Made by a program: the position numbers and the translations under genes | Shown: positions 29,092 to 37,139 of the stretch, in pieces | Position numbering within the stretch: the stretch's first letter is position 1 | Layout of the letters: each line of letters opens with the position of its first letter | From: Fimbriiglobus sp. | Lineage (GTDB): Bacteria > Planctomycetota > Planctomycetia > Gemmatales > Gemmataceae | DNA length: 48,061 bases | Reading direction: 5' to 3' | NCBI GenBank assembly: GCA_025362195.1 | Contig: JANYHV010000206.1 | Span: forward strand, 1 to 48,061 | Notes under the pieces: model-generated | What the model saw: the letters and a program-made list of their open reading frames with translations, nothing else | Told to the model about the DNA's origin: nothing | Database searches by the model: none

Positions 29092-29832
29092 ATGAGCGCG
29101 TTGACCGGAGAACTCCTCGGGTGCGGCCGCACGAGCCGGAGGCCGTCGGTTTGGGTGATGCGTTTCGCCAGCGTTGCCGACCGACTGGTCGCAGCGCACG
29201 GGGTGCCCGCCCTCGGCAACTTCCGCGACCCGGTCCGCGAGATTTTTTACATCCTCCTGTCCGCGAAAACGACCGACAACCAGTACCGCCGCACCTTCCA
29301 GGCCCTCACGGCCAGATTTCCGTCGCTTTCCGACCTGGCGAGGGCCGAGGTCGCGGACATACTTTCTTGTATCGCGTCGGGCGGGCTGGCGAACAAAAAG
29401 GCGTCCCAAATCCAACGGGCCGCGGCCGCACTCATCGCCGCGGGGGGGCCGAAACCCGGTCGGCGGCTCCGCAAGATGGCCCCCGCAGAAGTCTTCGCCT
29501 TCCTCACTCGGCTCCCCGGCGTCGGACCGAAGTCTGCGCTCTGCGTCATGATGTACAGCCTGGACGCGGACGTCTTCCCGGTCGATGTCAACGTTCAACG
29601 GATCGCGGCGCGCATGGGAGCCATCCCGCAGGGACTGAAGCACTACCAGGCCCAGCAGCAGTTGCCCCCCCTCATCCCGGCGGGCAGGAGCCGCGAGCTT
29701 CACATTGCGATGGTGGTTCACGGGCGGACGACCTGTTTGCCGAGAAAGCCCAGGTGTGCGAGTTGCGGGATCGTCGAGTTTTGTCGATACGGTCGGAGGG
29801 CGACGGGTGCGCAAGGGGAGCGTGATGGCTAA
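29092..29832 (+). CDS. HhH-GPD / endonuclease III-like DNA glycosylase
   Basis: LLSAKTTDNQYRRTF, HhH LPGVGPKSALCVMM, FPVDVNVQRIAARMG with candidate catalytic Asp, FeS cluster CLPRKPRCASCGIVEFC (C-x6-C-x2-C-x5-C). Confidence 0.88.
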   Translation: MSALTGELLGCGRTSRRPSVWVMRFASVADRLVAAHGVPALGNFRDPVREIFYILLSAKTTDNQYRRTFQALTARFPSLSDLARAEVADILSCIASGGLANKKASQIQRAAAALIAAGGPKPGRRLRKMAPAEVFAFLTRLPGVGPKSALCVMMYSLDADVFPVDVNVQRIAARMGAIPQGLKHYQAQQQLPPLIPAGRSRELHIAMVVHGRTTCLPRKPRCASCGIVEFCRYGRRATGAQGERDG

Positions 29833-31915
29833 AGCGAAGGAGCGGGCGCAGGGGCGGCCGGTCGCAATCGACCTGTTTTGCGGGGCCGGGGGCATGTCCC
29901 TCGGGTTCGAGCAAGCGGGGTTCGACGTGCTCCTCGGCGTCGATGTGGACGGCCACCACGTCGCCGTTCACGAGCGGAACTTCCCGTACGGCAAGTCGCT
30001 GTGCCGGTCGGTCGCGGAGCTGACGGGCCGCGACCTGATCGCGGCCCTGGGCGGGCGGGCGGACGTGGACCTCGTCTTCGGCGGGCCGCCCTGTCAGGGC
30101 TTCAGCACGATGGGCGTCCGGGACGCGAAAGACCCGCGCAACACGCTGGTCCGGCAGTTCGTCCGGATCGTCGGCGAGGTGATGCCGAAGGCGTTCGTCA
30201 TGGAGAACGTGCCCGGGATGCTGACCGGGGAAACGAAGCCCGTCCTCGCCGACGCCGTCGAGTACCTCCGCCGCGCCGGGTACCGCGTCGTCTCCCCCGC
30301 GCGGGTTCTCGACGCCAGTGCTTTCGGCGTCCCGCAAAAGCGGAAGCGGCTCATCCTCATGGGCCTGCGCGACGACCTCGCTGGGGTTCTCGAATACCCG
30401 ACGGCGGCGGCGACCGGTCAGCCGGCCCGACCGACCGTTTGGGAAGCGATCGGCGACCTGCCGGACGTGGACGCCGACGAAGAATTGTTCGAGCACAACG
30501 ACGCCCGGTACGACCGCGTGCCGGCGACGCCTTACGCCCGCGTCCTGCGCGGCCTCGACCCCGACCCGTCCGATTTCTCCTACCCGCGGCTGTGGAACCG
30601 GGCCGTGTGTACCGGTTGTCTGAGGGTGCGGCACACGCCGAAGGCGGTCGCACTGTACGCGGCGACGCCCCCCGGGACGATGGCGTTGCCGTGCTTCTGC
30701 GTCCGTCGGTCCCACGGAGTCGCACTGTACGCGGCGACGCCCCCCGGGACGATGGTGCCGGGCCACAAGTTGCCCCGGCTCGACCCGGCCGGCATCGCCC
30801 CGACGTTGCGGGCCGGGAGCGACTCGGCCCACGGCTCGTACACCGCCCCGCGGCCCGTCCACCCCGACAAGCCCCGGTGCATCACCGCCCGGGAGGCGGC
30901 CCGCCTGCACGGGTTCCCCGACTGGTTCTCGCTGTACCCGCTTAAGTGGCACGCCTACCGCCAAATCGGCAACGCGGTCTGCCCGCCGGTTGCGAAAGCC
31001 ATCGGCCGGCAAGTCCTCGCGGCGCTCGGGGTGACTCCGACCAAGCCGAAGTTGTCCGTCGCGTTGAGCGACGCCTTCGCACTGCCGGAGGACCGCCCGC
31101 GGACCCTCAAGCGAATCCCGCAAATGGCCCACTTCCCCCCCGTGATCGCGCACCTGTTCGAGGCCGCGTTCGACGCGAAGCGGCAAAAGCTCTCCAGGGG
31201 ACCGTTCACGTTCGCGGACGTCCAGGGGGCGATCGCGGCGACGAACGCGAACCTGCCGTGGACGCGCGCCGACACGTTCGTGCCGGAGATCGCCCGCAGC
31301 CGAAACGTCCGCCGCATTCTGGAATCGTGCCTGACGCGGGGGTTCACCGTTCGACAAGTGACCGACGGGCACGCCATCGGCGAGTTCGTCCCGGTCGGGC
31401 ACCCCGAAGGGATCGACGAGAAGGGCTTCCTCCGGGTGAGTAGTCGAGCACTCGGCGACGCCGTCGCCCTCGACCTGACCGACCGCGTCCGGCTCGGCGA
31501 TCCGGAAACCCTCTTCGCCGCCCTCGAAGTCGCCGAGGTGGTCGCCGGGCTTTGGGGGGATCGGTCCGTCCGCGTTCGCTTCGAGCCGTCCGAGTACGGC
31601 GGCCCGGGCACCGCGTCGTTGCTCTACCAATCGGCGACCCCGAGCGGCCCCGTCGGACGGGGCTGTGCGGTCGCTTTCAAACTCGGGAACGTGCCGAATC
31701 GTGCCCGGCTCAGTCGCATCGCCAAGGCGACTCATCGCGACGAACTGATCGCCCTGATCCCGATCACGACGAAGCACGTGCTCGCCACTCGGCTCGAAGG
31801 GTGTTTGACGGTGCCGACGGAAGCCGGACGCCTCGTGTTCGACGTGTCGCGTTTCGACCCGGCTTCCAAGCCCAAAGCGAAAGGGATTTCCCGTGCCCAG
31901 CCGTCGCTCTTCTGA
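29825..31915 (+). CDS. DNA (cytosine-5-)-methyltransferase with long C-terminal extension
   Basis: IDLFCGAGGMSLGFEQAGF (motif I), VFGGPPCQGFSTMG (PCQ, motif IV), AFVMENVPGM (ENV, motif VI), FGVPQKRKRLILMG (VIII), YRQIGNAVCPPVAKAIGRQVLAAL (X); then ~290 further residues. Confidence 0.95.
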   Translation: MAKAKERAQGRPVAIDLFCGAGGMSLGFEQAGFDVLLGVDVDGHHVAVHERNFPYGKSLCRSVAELTGRDLIAALGGRADVDLVFGGPPCQGFSTMGVRDAKDPRNTLVRQFVRIVGEVMPKAFVMENVPGMLTGETKPVLADAVEYLRRAGYRVVSPARVLDASAFGVPQKRKRLILMGLRDDLAGVLEYPTAAATGQPARPTVWEAIGDLPDVDADEELFEHNDARYDRVPATPYARVLRGLDPDPSDFSYPRLWNRAVCTGCLRVRHTPKAVALYAATPPGTMALPCFCVRRSHGVALYAATPPGTMVPGHKLPRLDPAGIAPTLRAGSDSAHGSYTAPRPVHPDKPRCITAREAARLHGFPDWFSLYPLKWHAYRQIGNAVCPPVAKAIGRQVLAALGVTPTKPKLSVALSDAFALPEDRPRTLKRIPQMAHFPPVIAHLFEAAFDAKRQKLSRGPFTFADVQGAIAATNANLPWTRADTFVPEIARSRNVRRILESCLTRGFTVRQVTDGHAIGEFVPVGHPEGIDEKGFLRVSSRALGDAVALDLTDRVRLGDPETLFAALEVAEVVAGLWGDRSVRVRFEPSEYGGPGTASLLYQSATPSGPVGRGCAVAFKLGNVPNRARLSRIAKATHRDELIALIPITTKHVLATRLEGCLTVPTEAGRLVFDVSRFDPASKPKAKGISRAQPSLF
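30647..30755 (+). repeat. 37-bp direct repeat inside the methyltransferase gene (period 72 bp)
   Basis: gtcgcactgtacgcggcgacgccccccgggacgatgg at 30647-30683 and identically at 30719-30755. Confidence 0.95.
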
Positions 31916-32735
31916 CCGACCCCCGACGGCGGCCAAAAAGGCCAACCGGTACGGCGCACTCCTGCTGCGGATTTTCACCGCCCACTACCGGCCCGGCGCG
32001 ACGAAATTCGAGTTCGCGCGGACCGAGCTCGAGACCGCGGCCGGCGAGTTGAAAATCGCCCTCCCGAAGAACCTCGGCGACCTGATTTACAGCTTCCGAT
32101 TCCGCACCGTACTTCCGGCGGAGATCGTCCAGACCGCCACGCCAGGATACGAGTGGGTGATCGAACTGGCGGGGCATGCGCGGTACCGCATGTCGCTTTT
32201 GAAAGAGAACCGCGTCGTCCCGAGCGACAACAAGTACGAGATCAAAATTCCCGACGCCGTCCCCGAAATCGTTGCCCGGTACGCGCTCGGCGACGAGCAA
32301 GCCCTCCTGGCTAAAGTCCGCTACAACCGGCTCATCGACATCTTCCTGCGCGTGACCGCGTACTCGCTCCAGAACCACCTGCGGACGACTGTGCCCGAGA
32401 TGGGTCAAATCGAAACCGACGAAATTTACGTAGCCGTCAGGAACACCGGGCAACAGTTCGTCGTGCCCGTCCAGGCCAAAGGCGGGACGGATCAAATCGG
32501 CATCGTTCAGGTGCGTCAGGACCTCGCCCTGTGCCGCCACAAGTTCCCCCACCTCACCCCCCGGCCGGTGGCCGTGCAGTTCAAACGCGACGAGACCGGC
32601 GAGGTCATCGTGATGTTCGAGCTGGTCGAAGCCGGCGACGAGTTGAAAGTCCTCGACGAGAAGCACTATCGGCTCGTCCCCGCAAGCCAAATCAGTGCCG
32701 ACGACTTGAAGAAAATGGCCGACGCGTCCGATTGA
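31893..32735 (+). CDS. Candidate restriction endonuclease-like protein
   Basis: Overlaps the methyltransferase 3' end by 23 bp; QIETDEIYVAVRNTGQQFVVPVQAKGGTDQIGIVQVRQDL resembles a PD-(D/E)xK-type core with QAK. Function inferred mainly from context. Confidence 0.55.
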   Translation: MPSRRSSDRPPTAAKKANRYGALLLRIFTAHYRPGATKFEFARTELETAAGELKIALPKNLGDLIYSFRFRTVLPAEIVQTATPGYEWVIELAGHARYRMSLLKENRVVPSDNKYEIKIPDAVPEIVARYALGDEQALLAKVRYNRLIDIFLRVTAYSLQNHLRTTVPEMGQIETDEIYVAVRNTGQQFVVPVQAKGGTDQIGIVQVRQDLALCRHKFPHLTPRPVAVQFKRDETGEVIVMFELVEAGDELKVLDEKHYRLVPASQISADDLKKMADASD

Positions 32736-32805
32736 GTCCTAGCCGCGGTTGGAACTACCAACACGCGGTGCCACGCGGGTTCGCGGCCGGTCGTCGCCGC
32801 GCGGC

Positions 32806-35271
32806 TCACTGGTTGAACAGGAAGGCTTTGCTGTTCAGGAGTGCCCAGAGGATGTTTTCGTAGGCGACTTTCTTCGCTTTCTCGTGCTTGGCGAGGTGCT
32901 CCAGGGCCAGCGTCCGTTGCTCCGGCGACGGGGCCTTGCCGACGGCCAGCAGGAAGAGTTCGTCGAGCTTCACCGCGTCGGGGCGGGGGTCGCGGCTCAG
33001 GCGGTCGGCGCGGCCGGCGGCGCGGCCGATCTTGTCCTGCACCTCCTGGCTGTTCAACAGGTGCAGGGTCATCGCCAGGCTCGCCTCGTTGACCCGCTCG
33101 CACTCGCACGCGCTGATCCGCTGCGGCCGGCCCAACACGTCGAGGAAGTACGACGCGAACGACTCGTCCGGGAGCATGATCGCCCGGCTCGGCGCGTTCT
33201 TGTCCTTCGGCAACCCGCTGAAGTCCGACGGGCTTTGCGTCACCTGGCAGACCGCGTCGAACACCACCTCGGCCGTCAACCGCTTCGGGTAGTACCGGGC
33301 GTAGCTCTGCTTGTCGCTCGTGTTGAACTCGTTCGGCGCGGAACTCAACTGGTACGTCTGGCTCTTGCAGATCGTGCGGATCAAGGCCTTCAGGCTGTAC
33401 TTGTTGGCGACCAGGTCGGCGGCCAGGGCGTCGAGCAGCGCGGGGTTCGACGGCGGGTTGGTGACCCGCATGTCGTCGAGCGGATCGACCACGCCGCGGC
33501 CGAAGAAGTGCGCCCAGTACCGGTTGGCCACGGCCTTGGCGAAGTACGGGTTCTTGGGGTCGGTCATCCAGTCGGCGAGGAGTTCGCGCGGGTCGTCGTC
33601 CCCGGCGATGACCTTCGGGTCGGCGTCGAGCGGCTTGGTCGGGGCGACCTTGCCGGTCCGCTTGTTCGACACGCTGCCGCTGGACTTGGTGTAGACGACG
33701 ATCGGCCGGGACTGCTGGTTCGGCACCTGCCGGCCGGGCGTCGTCACGTCCTTCTTGCCGACCCGGCCGAAGAACGCCGCTAAGCCCCAGTAGTCGTCCT
33801 GGGTCCACTTCTCGTACGGGTGGTGGTGGCACTGGGCGCACGCCAGCCGCTGGCCGAGGAAGACCTGGCTCACGTCGTCCACGAACTGCTCGGGCGTCGT
33901 CACCTCCTTGAACCAAACCGTCGGCGGGGACTTGGCCTCGTCGCCGATGGCGCAGACGATCTCGCGGGCGAACTCGTTGTACGGCTTGTCCGCCGCGACC
34001 GCCTCGCGGATCCAGGCGTGGAAGCTGAACGTGCCCGACGCCCGCTGGGCCTCGCCGCGCCGCTTGACGCGGAGCACGTCGGCCCACTTGTTGGCGAAGA
34101 AGTACGCGTACTCCGGGGTTTCGAGCAGTTTGTCAACGAGCTTGTCGCGCTTCGCCGGGTCCTTGTCGGCCGCGAACGCCATCACGACTTCGGCGGTCGG
34201 CAGCGTCCCGGTGATGTCGAGCGCGGCCCGGCGGACGTACTGCTCGTCCGTGCAAACCCCCGACGGCGCGATGTTCAGTTCGCGCCACTTCTTGGCGGTG
34301 AACGGATCGACGACGGTTTTGGGCGTGAAGGTGAACTCGACCGCGGTGCCCGGCCGGGGAACGACGGCCTGGAAAACGTTGACCAGGCCCGAGAAGCGGA
34401 CCATGACGGCCGCCTGCCCGGTGGTCGTGAGGGTGTTGACGAGGCCGGTCTCGCTCACCGTGGCGACCTCGGTCTCGTTGCTCTCGTACTGCGCCCGCCG
34501 GGTCACGTCCTCGACGCGGCCGTCCGAGTAGTGGGCGTGGACGGCGAGCTGTTGGCGGGCGCTGCGGTCGATGACGCGGGTCTCGGGGAACACCGTGACC
34601 TTGACGATCGTCGGGTCGGTCGGCAGGCCGTAGGGCGTGCCGGACGCGACCCAGCGGCGGAGCACCTTGTACTCTTCGCTGCCGACTTCGGTCTTCTTGC
34701 CGCCGCCGTGCGGGACTTGCCCGGTCGTCTTCAAGAGGAACAGCGACCGGTCCGGGGCCGAGGGCAGCATCCGCCGGCCGCGCGACTCCTTGACCAGCGT
34801 GGCGTAGTCGAGTTCCGGGTCGTACCCGAGGAGCGACAGGCGGAAGCCGTTCTGCCCCTGAATCTTGCCGTGGCAGCCGCCGCTGTTGCAGCTCAGCTTC
34901 GTCAAGATCGGCTCGACGGTGTTGGTGAAGTTGATCGGCTCGAAGGTCTCCAGCCCGGCGACGGTGACTGGCACCTTGACCGCCTTGCCCTGGAAGGTGG
35001 CGGTGACTTCCGTGCTGCCGTTGGCCAGCGGGAACACCCGGCCGGCGGCGTCGATGCGGACGACCTTGGGGTCGGCGACGGTGTACGCGACGGCGGCCGT
35101 GAGGTCGAGTTCGCGCGGCCCGTCGAGGCCGGTGACGAGCAACTGCGGGGCGTCGTCGCTGCCGCGGACGGCGATTTTGGCGGGGAACGGCACGAGGGCG
35201 GTGACGGCCGCCCGCAGGGGCGTCGTCAGGGTGGCCGCCGCGAGGGCGGCCACGAGGGCGAGAGAGCGCAT
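32806..35271 (-). CDS. DUF1549/DUF1553 domain-containing protein with Ig-like and cytochrome-like N-terminal part
   Basis: SCNSGGCHGKIQGQNGFRLSLLGYDPELDY; LACAQCHHHPYEKWTQDDYWGLAAFFGRV; NRYWAHFFGRGVVDPLDDMRVTNPPSNPALLDALA. Confidence 0.92.
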   Translation of the reverse strand: MRSLALVAALAAATLTTPLRAAVTALVPFPAKIAVRGSDDAPQLLVTGLDGPRELDLTAAVAYTVADPKVVRIDAAGRVFPLANGSTEVTATFQGKAVKVPVTVAGLETFEPINFTNTVEPILTKLSCNSGGCHGKIQGQNGFRLSLLGYDPELDYATLVKESRGRRMLPSAPDRSLFLLKTTGQVPHGGGKKTEVGSEEYKVLRRWVASGTPYGLPTDPTIVKVTVFPETRVIDRSARQQLAVHAHYSDGRVEDVTRRAQYESNETEVATVSETGLVNTLTTTGQAAVMVRFSGLVNVFQAVVPRPGTAVEFTFTPKTVVDPFTAKKWRELNIAPSGVCTDEQYVRRAALDITGTLPTAEVVMAFAADKDPAKRDKLVDKLLETPEYAYFFANKWADVLRVKRRGEAQRASGTFSFHAWIREAVAADKPYNEFAREIVCAIGDEAKSPPTVWFKEVTTPEQFVDDVSQVFLGQRLACAQCHHHPYEKWTQDDYWGLAAFFGRVGKKDVTTPGRQVPNQQSRPIVVYTKSSGSVSNKRTGKVAPTKPLDADPKVIAGDDDPRELLADWMTDPKNPYFAKAVANRYWAHFFGRGVVDPLDDMRVTNPPSNPALLDALAADLVANKYSLKALIRTICKSQTYQLSSAPNEFNTSDKQSYARYYPKRLTAEVVFDAVCQVTQSPSDFSGLPKDKNAPSRAIMLPDESFASYFLDVLGRPQRISACECERVNEASLAMTLHLLNSQEVQDKIGRAAGRADRLSRDPRPDAVKLDELFLLAVGKAPSPEQRTLALEHLAKHEKAKKVAYENILWALLNSKAFLFNQ

Positions 35272-35366
35272 CAAAAATCCCCAGAGAAGCGGGGGCACGG
35301 CGGGTAGGACTTGCAGTCTAACGCAAGCGCGCGGCGTTGTCGAAGGGAAATGCCGCGAAGTGCGTC

Positions 35367-35440
35367 GGCGAGCCAAGAGCGTCAGCGACTGGAGATCAGC
35401 GACCGGCGAATCAGGTGCGTCAGCGACCGGAGATCAGCGA
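35367..35440. repeat. Family 2 palindrome half-element plus second degenerate unit
   Basis: ggcgagccaagagcgtcagcgactggagatcagcgacc...gtgcgtcagcgaccggagatcagcga. Confidence 0.8.
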
Positions 35441-35523
35441 TACCGGGGAATTCCATTTGCAAATCGTCTCGACTAAAGGTAGCCCTGTATTAACTCCCTC
35501 GGCTGGCTCGTCCGGCCGAGTAA

Positions 35524-35553
35524 CGAAGCCGACTCCGCAAGGAGCCGGCTTCG
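35524..35553 (+). promoter_or_regulatory. Stable GNRA-type hairpin in the leader of the NYN gene
   Basis: cgaagccgactcc (35524-35536), gcaa loop, ggagccggcttcg (35541-35553), followed by cctgtttctt; 26 nt before the ATG at 35580. Confidence 0.6.
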
Positions 35554-35579
35554 CCTGTTTCTTGGGCCATACTTCGCCC

Positions 35580-36212
35580 ATGAAAACCAACTTTTCCATC
35601 GACGGGTTCAACCTCTACTACGGCTCGCTCAAGGGCACGACTTTCCGCTGGCTCGACCTCGTCCAACTCTGCCAAAAGTGCTTCCCGGGCGACGAAGTCC
35701 ACCGCGTCCGGTACTTCACGGCCTGCGTGAAACCCACCCCGTCGAACCCGCTTCAAGCCGTGCGGCAGCAGGTCTACCTCCGGGCGCTGCGGACACTTCC
35801 GCCCGTCCAAATCCACCTGGGTAAATTCCTGATCAAGAAAGTCACCTTGCCGCTTTCAGCCCCCGTGCCGGGCGAGCCGGATAAGGCCGAAGTTATGCGA
35901 TCTGAGGAGAAAGGGTCCGACGTGAACCTGGCCAGTTACCTGTTGTTGGACGCCTTCGACGCCGACTTCCAGAAGGCCGTGGTGGTGACGAACGACTCGG
36001 ACTTGGTGACGCCCGTGAGGATCGTTCGAGAGCGGTTCGACAAACCCGTGGTCGTACTCTTCCCGTGCCGCCGGTCGCAAGACCCGAGCTACGACTTGAG
36101 CCAGGTCGCGTCGGCGTCGCCCCGCCTTCACGACTCGGAGTTGGCCGCGTCGCAGTTCCCGGCGGACATGCGCGACGCGAAAGGGCCGTTTCACAAGCCC
36201 CCGCAGTGGTAA
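35580..36212 (+). CDS. NYN domain-containing protein (putative PIN-like RNase)
   Basis: FSIDGFNLYYGSLKG, EEKGSDVNLASYLLLDAF, AVVVTNDSDLVTPVRIVRE are NYN/LabA-type acidic motifs. Confidence 0.88.
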   Translation: MKTNFSIDGFNLYYGSLKGTTFRWLDLVQLCQKCFPGDEVHRVRYFTACVKPTPSNPLQAVRQQVYLRALRTLPPVQIHLGKFLIKKVTLPLSAPVPGEPDKAEVMRSEEKGSDVNLASYLLLDAFDADFQKAVVVTNDSDLVTPVRIVRERFDKPVVVLFPCRRSQDPSYDLSQVASASPRLHDSELAASQFPADMRDAKGPFHKPPQW

Positions 36213-36271
36213 TCGGCACCGGGCGTGAGTTCCCGACGCCGCGGACGCCCGGCAATTCACAGACGCACGGT

Positions 36272-36299
36272 CTCCAGTCGCTGACGCTCCTGGCTCGCC
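36272..36299. repeat. Family 2 palindrome half-element (inverted relative to 35367)
   Basis: ctccagtcgctgacgctcctggctcgcc is the reverse complement of ggcgagccaagagcgtcagcgactggag with one mismatch. Confidence 0.85.
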
Positions 36300-36306
36300 G
36301 GCGCTT

Positions 36307-37044
36307 TCACCAGTACATCTGGTGCGTCGGCTTGATGACCAACTCGGGGACGTGGACCGACGGCGGCAGGTTGCACACGTACAGGATTGCGTCGGCCACG
36401 TCTTCGGGCCTCAGGATCGCGGCCCGGTGGGCGTCCGTCACGGCCGTCGGGCGGTGGGCCAGGATCGGCGTGTCGATCTCGCCGGGGCAGACGTTGCTCA
36501 CGCGGATGCCCGAGTCCTTTTCCTCGTTGGCCAGCACCAGGCCCATGCCGCCCATGCCGAACTTCGCGGCGACGTACGCGGCCCCGCCCAGGGGGTTGGC
36601 CCGCTTCCCGGCCACGCTAACGACGTTCACGATCACGCCGTCCTTGCGGTCCAGCATCTGCGGGAGTACGGCGTGCGTGCAGTAGAACGCGCCGTCCAGG
36701 TTGGCGCGGATCATCGCGTCCCACGTCTCGGGGGTGAGTTCGCGCATCGTCCGGGCCTTCAGGTTGGCCCCGGCGTTGTTGACGAGGATGTCCACCCGGC
36801 CGAACCGCGCGGTCGCGGCGGCGATCAGGGCCTGGCACTGGGCGGCGACGGACACGTCCGTCGGGAAACTGAGGAGCCGTCCGCCGCCGTCCAGGTCCCG
36901 TTCGGCGGCGGCGAGCTTGGCCGCGTCCCGGCCGGCGATGGCCACGTTGGCCCCGGCGGCCAGGAACGCCCGGGCCGTGGCCAGGCCGACGCCCGACCCG
37001 CCGCCGGTGACGACCGCCGTTTTCCCGCTCAGTCTGGTGAACAT
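36307..37044 (-). CDS. SDR family oxidoreductase
   Basis: KTAVVTGGGSGVGLATARAF (TGxxxGxG), VDILVNNAGANLKA (NNAG), GGAAYVAAKFGM (YxxxK). Confidence 0.92.
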   Translation of the reverse strand: MFTRLSGKTAVVTGGGSGVGLATARAFLAAGANVAIAGRDAAKLAAAERDLDGGGRLLSFPTDVSVAAQCQALIAAATARFGRVDILVNNAGANLKARTMRELTPETWDAMIRANLDGAFYCTHAVLPQMLDRKDGVIVNVVSVAGKRANPLGGAAYVAAKFGMGGMGLVLANEEKDSGIRVSNVCPGEIDTPILAHRPTAVTDAHRAAILRPEDVADAILYVCNLPPSVHVPELVIKPTHQMYW

Positions 37045-37139
37045 CGGTTGACCCCGCCCCGCTTTGTCGAATAATGCCGGATGCCGCCGGGTCATGGTAC
37101 GGCCCGGCGTCCCGACCGCACCGAACCGAAGGATTGACG

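Noticed and set aside
29672-31978. Minus-strand 768-aa ORF opposite the C5-methyltransferase
   Set aside because: Antisense shadow ORF with Arg/Gly-rich composition and no family signature.
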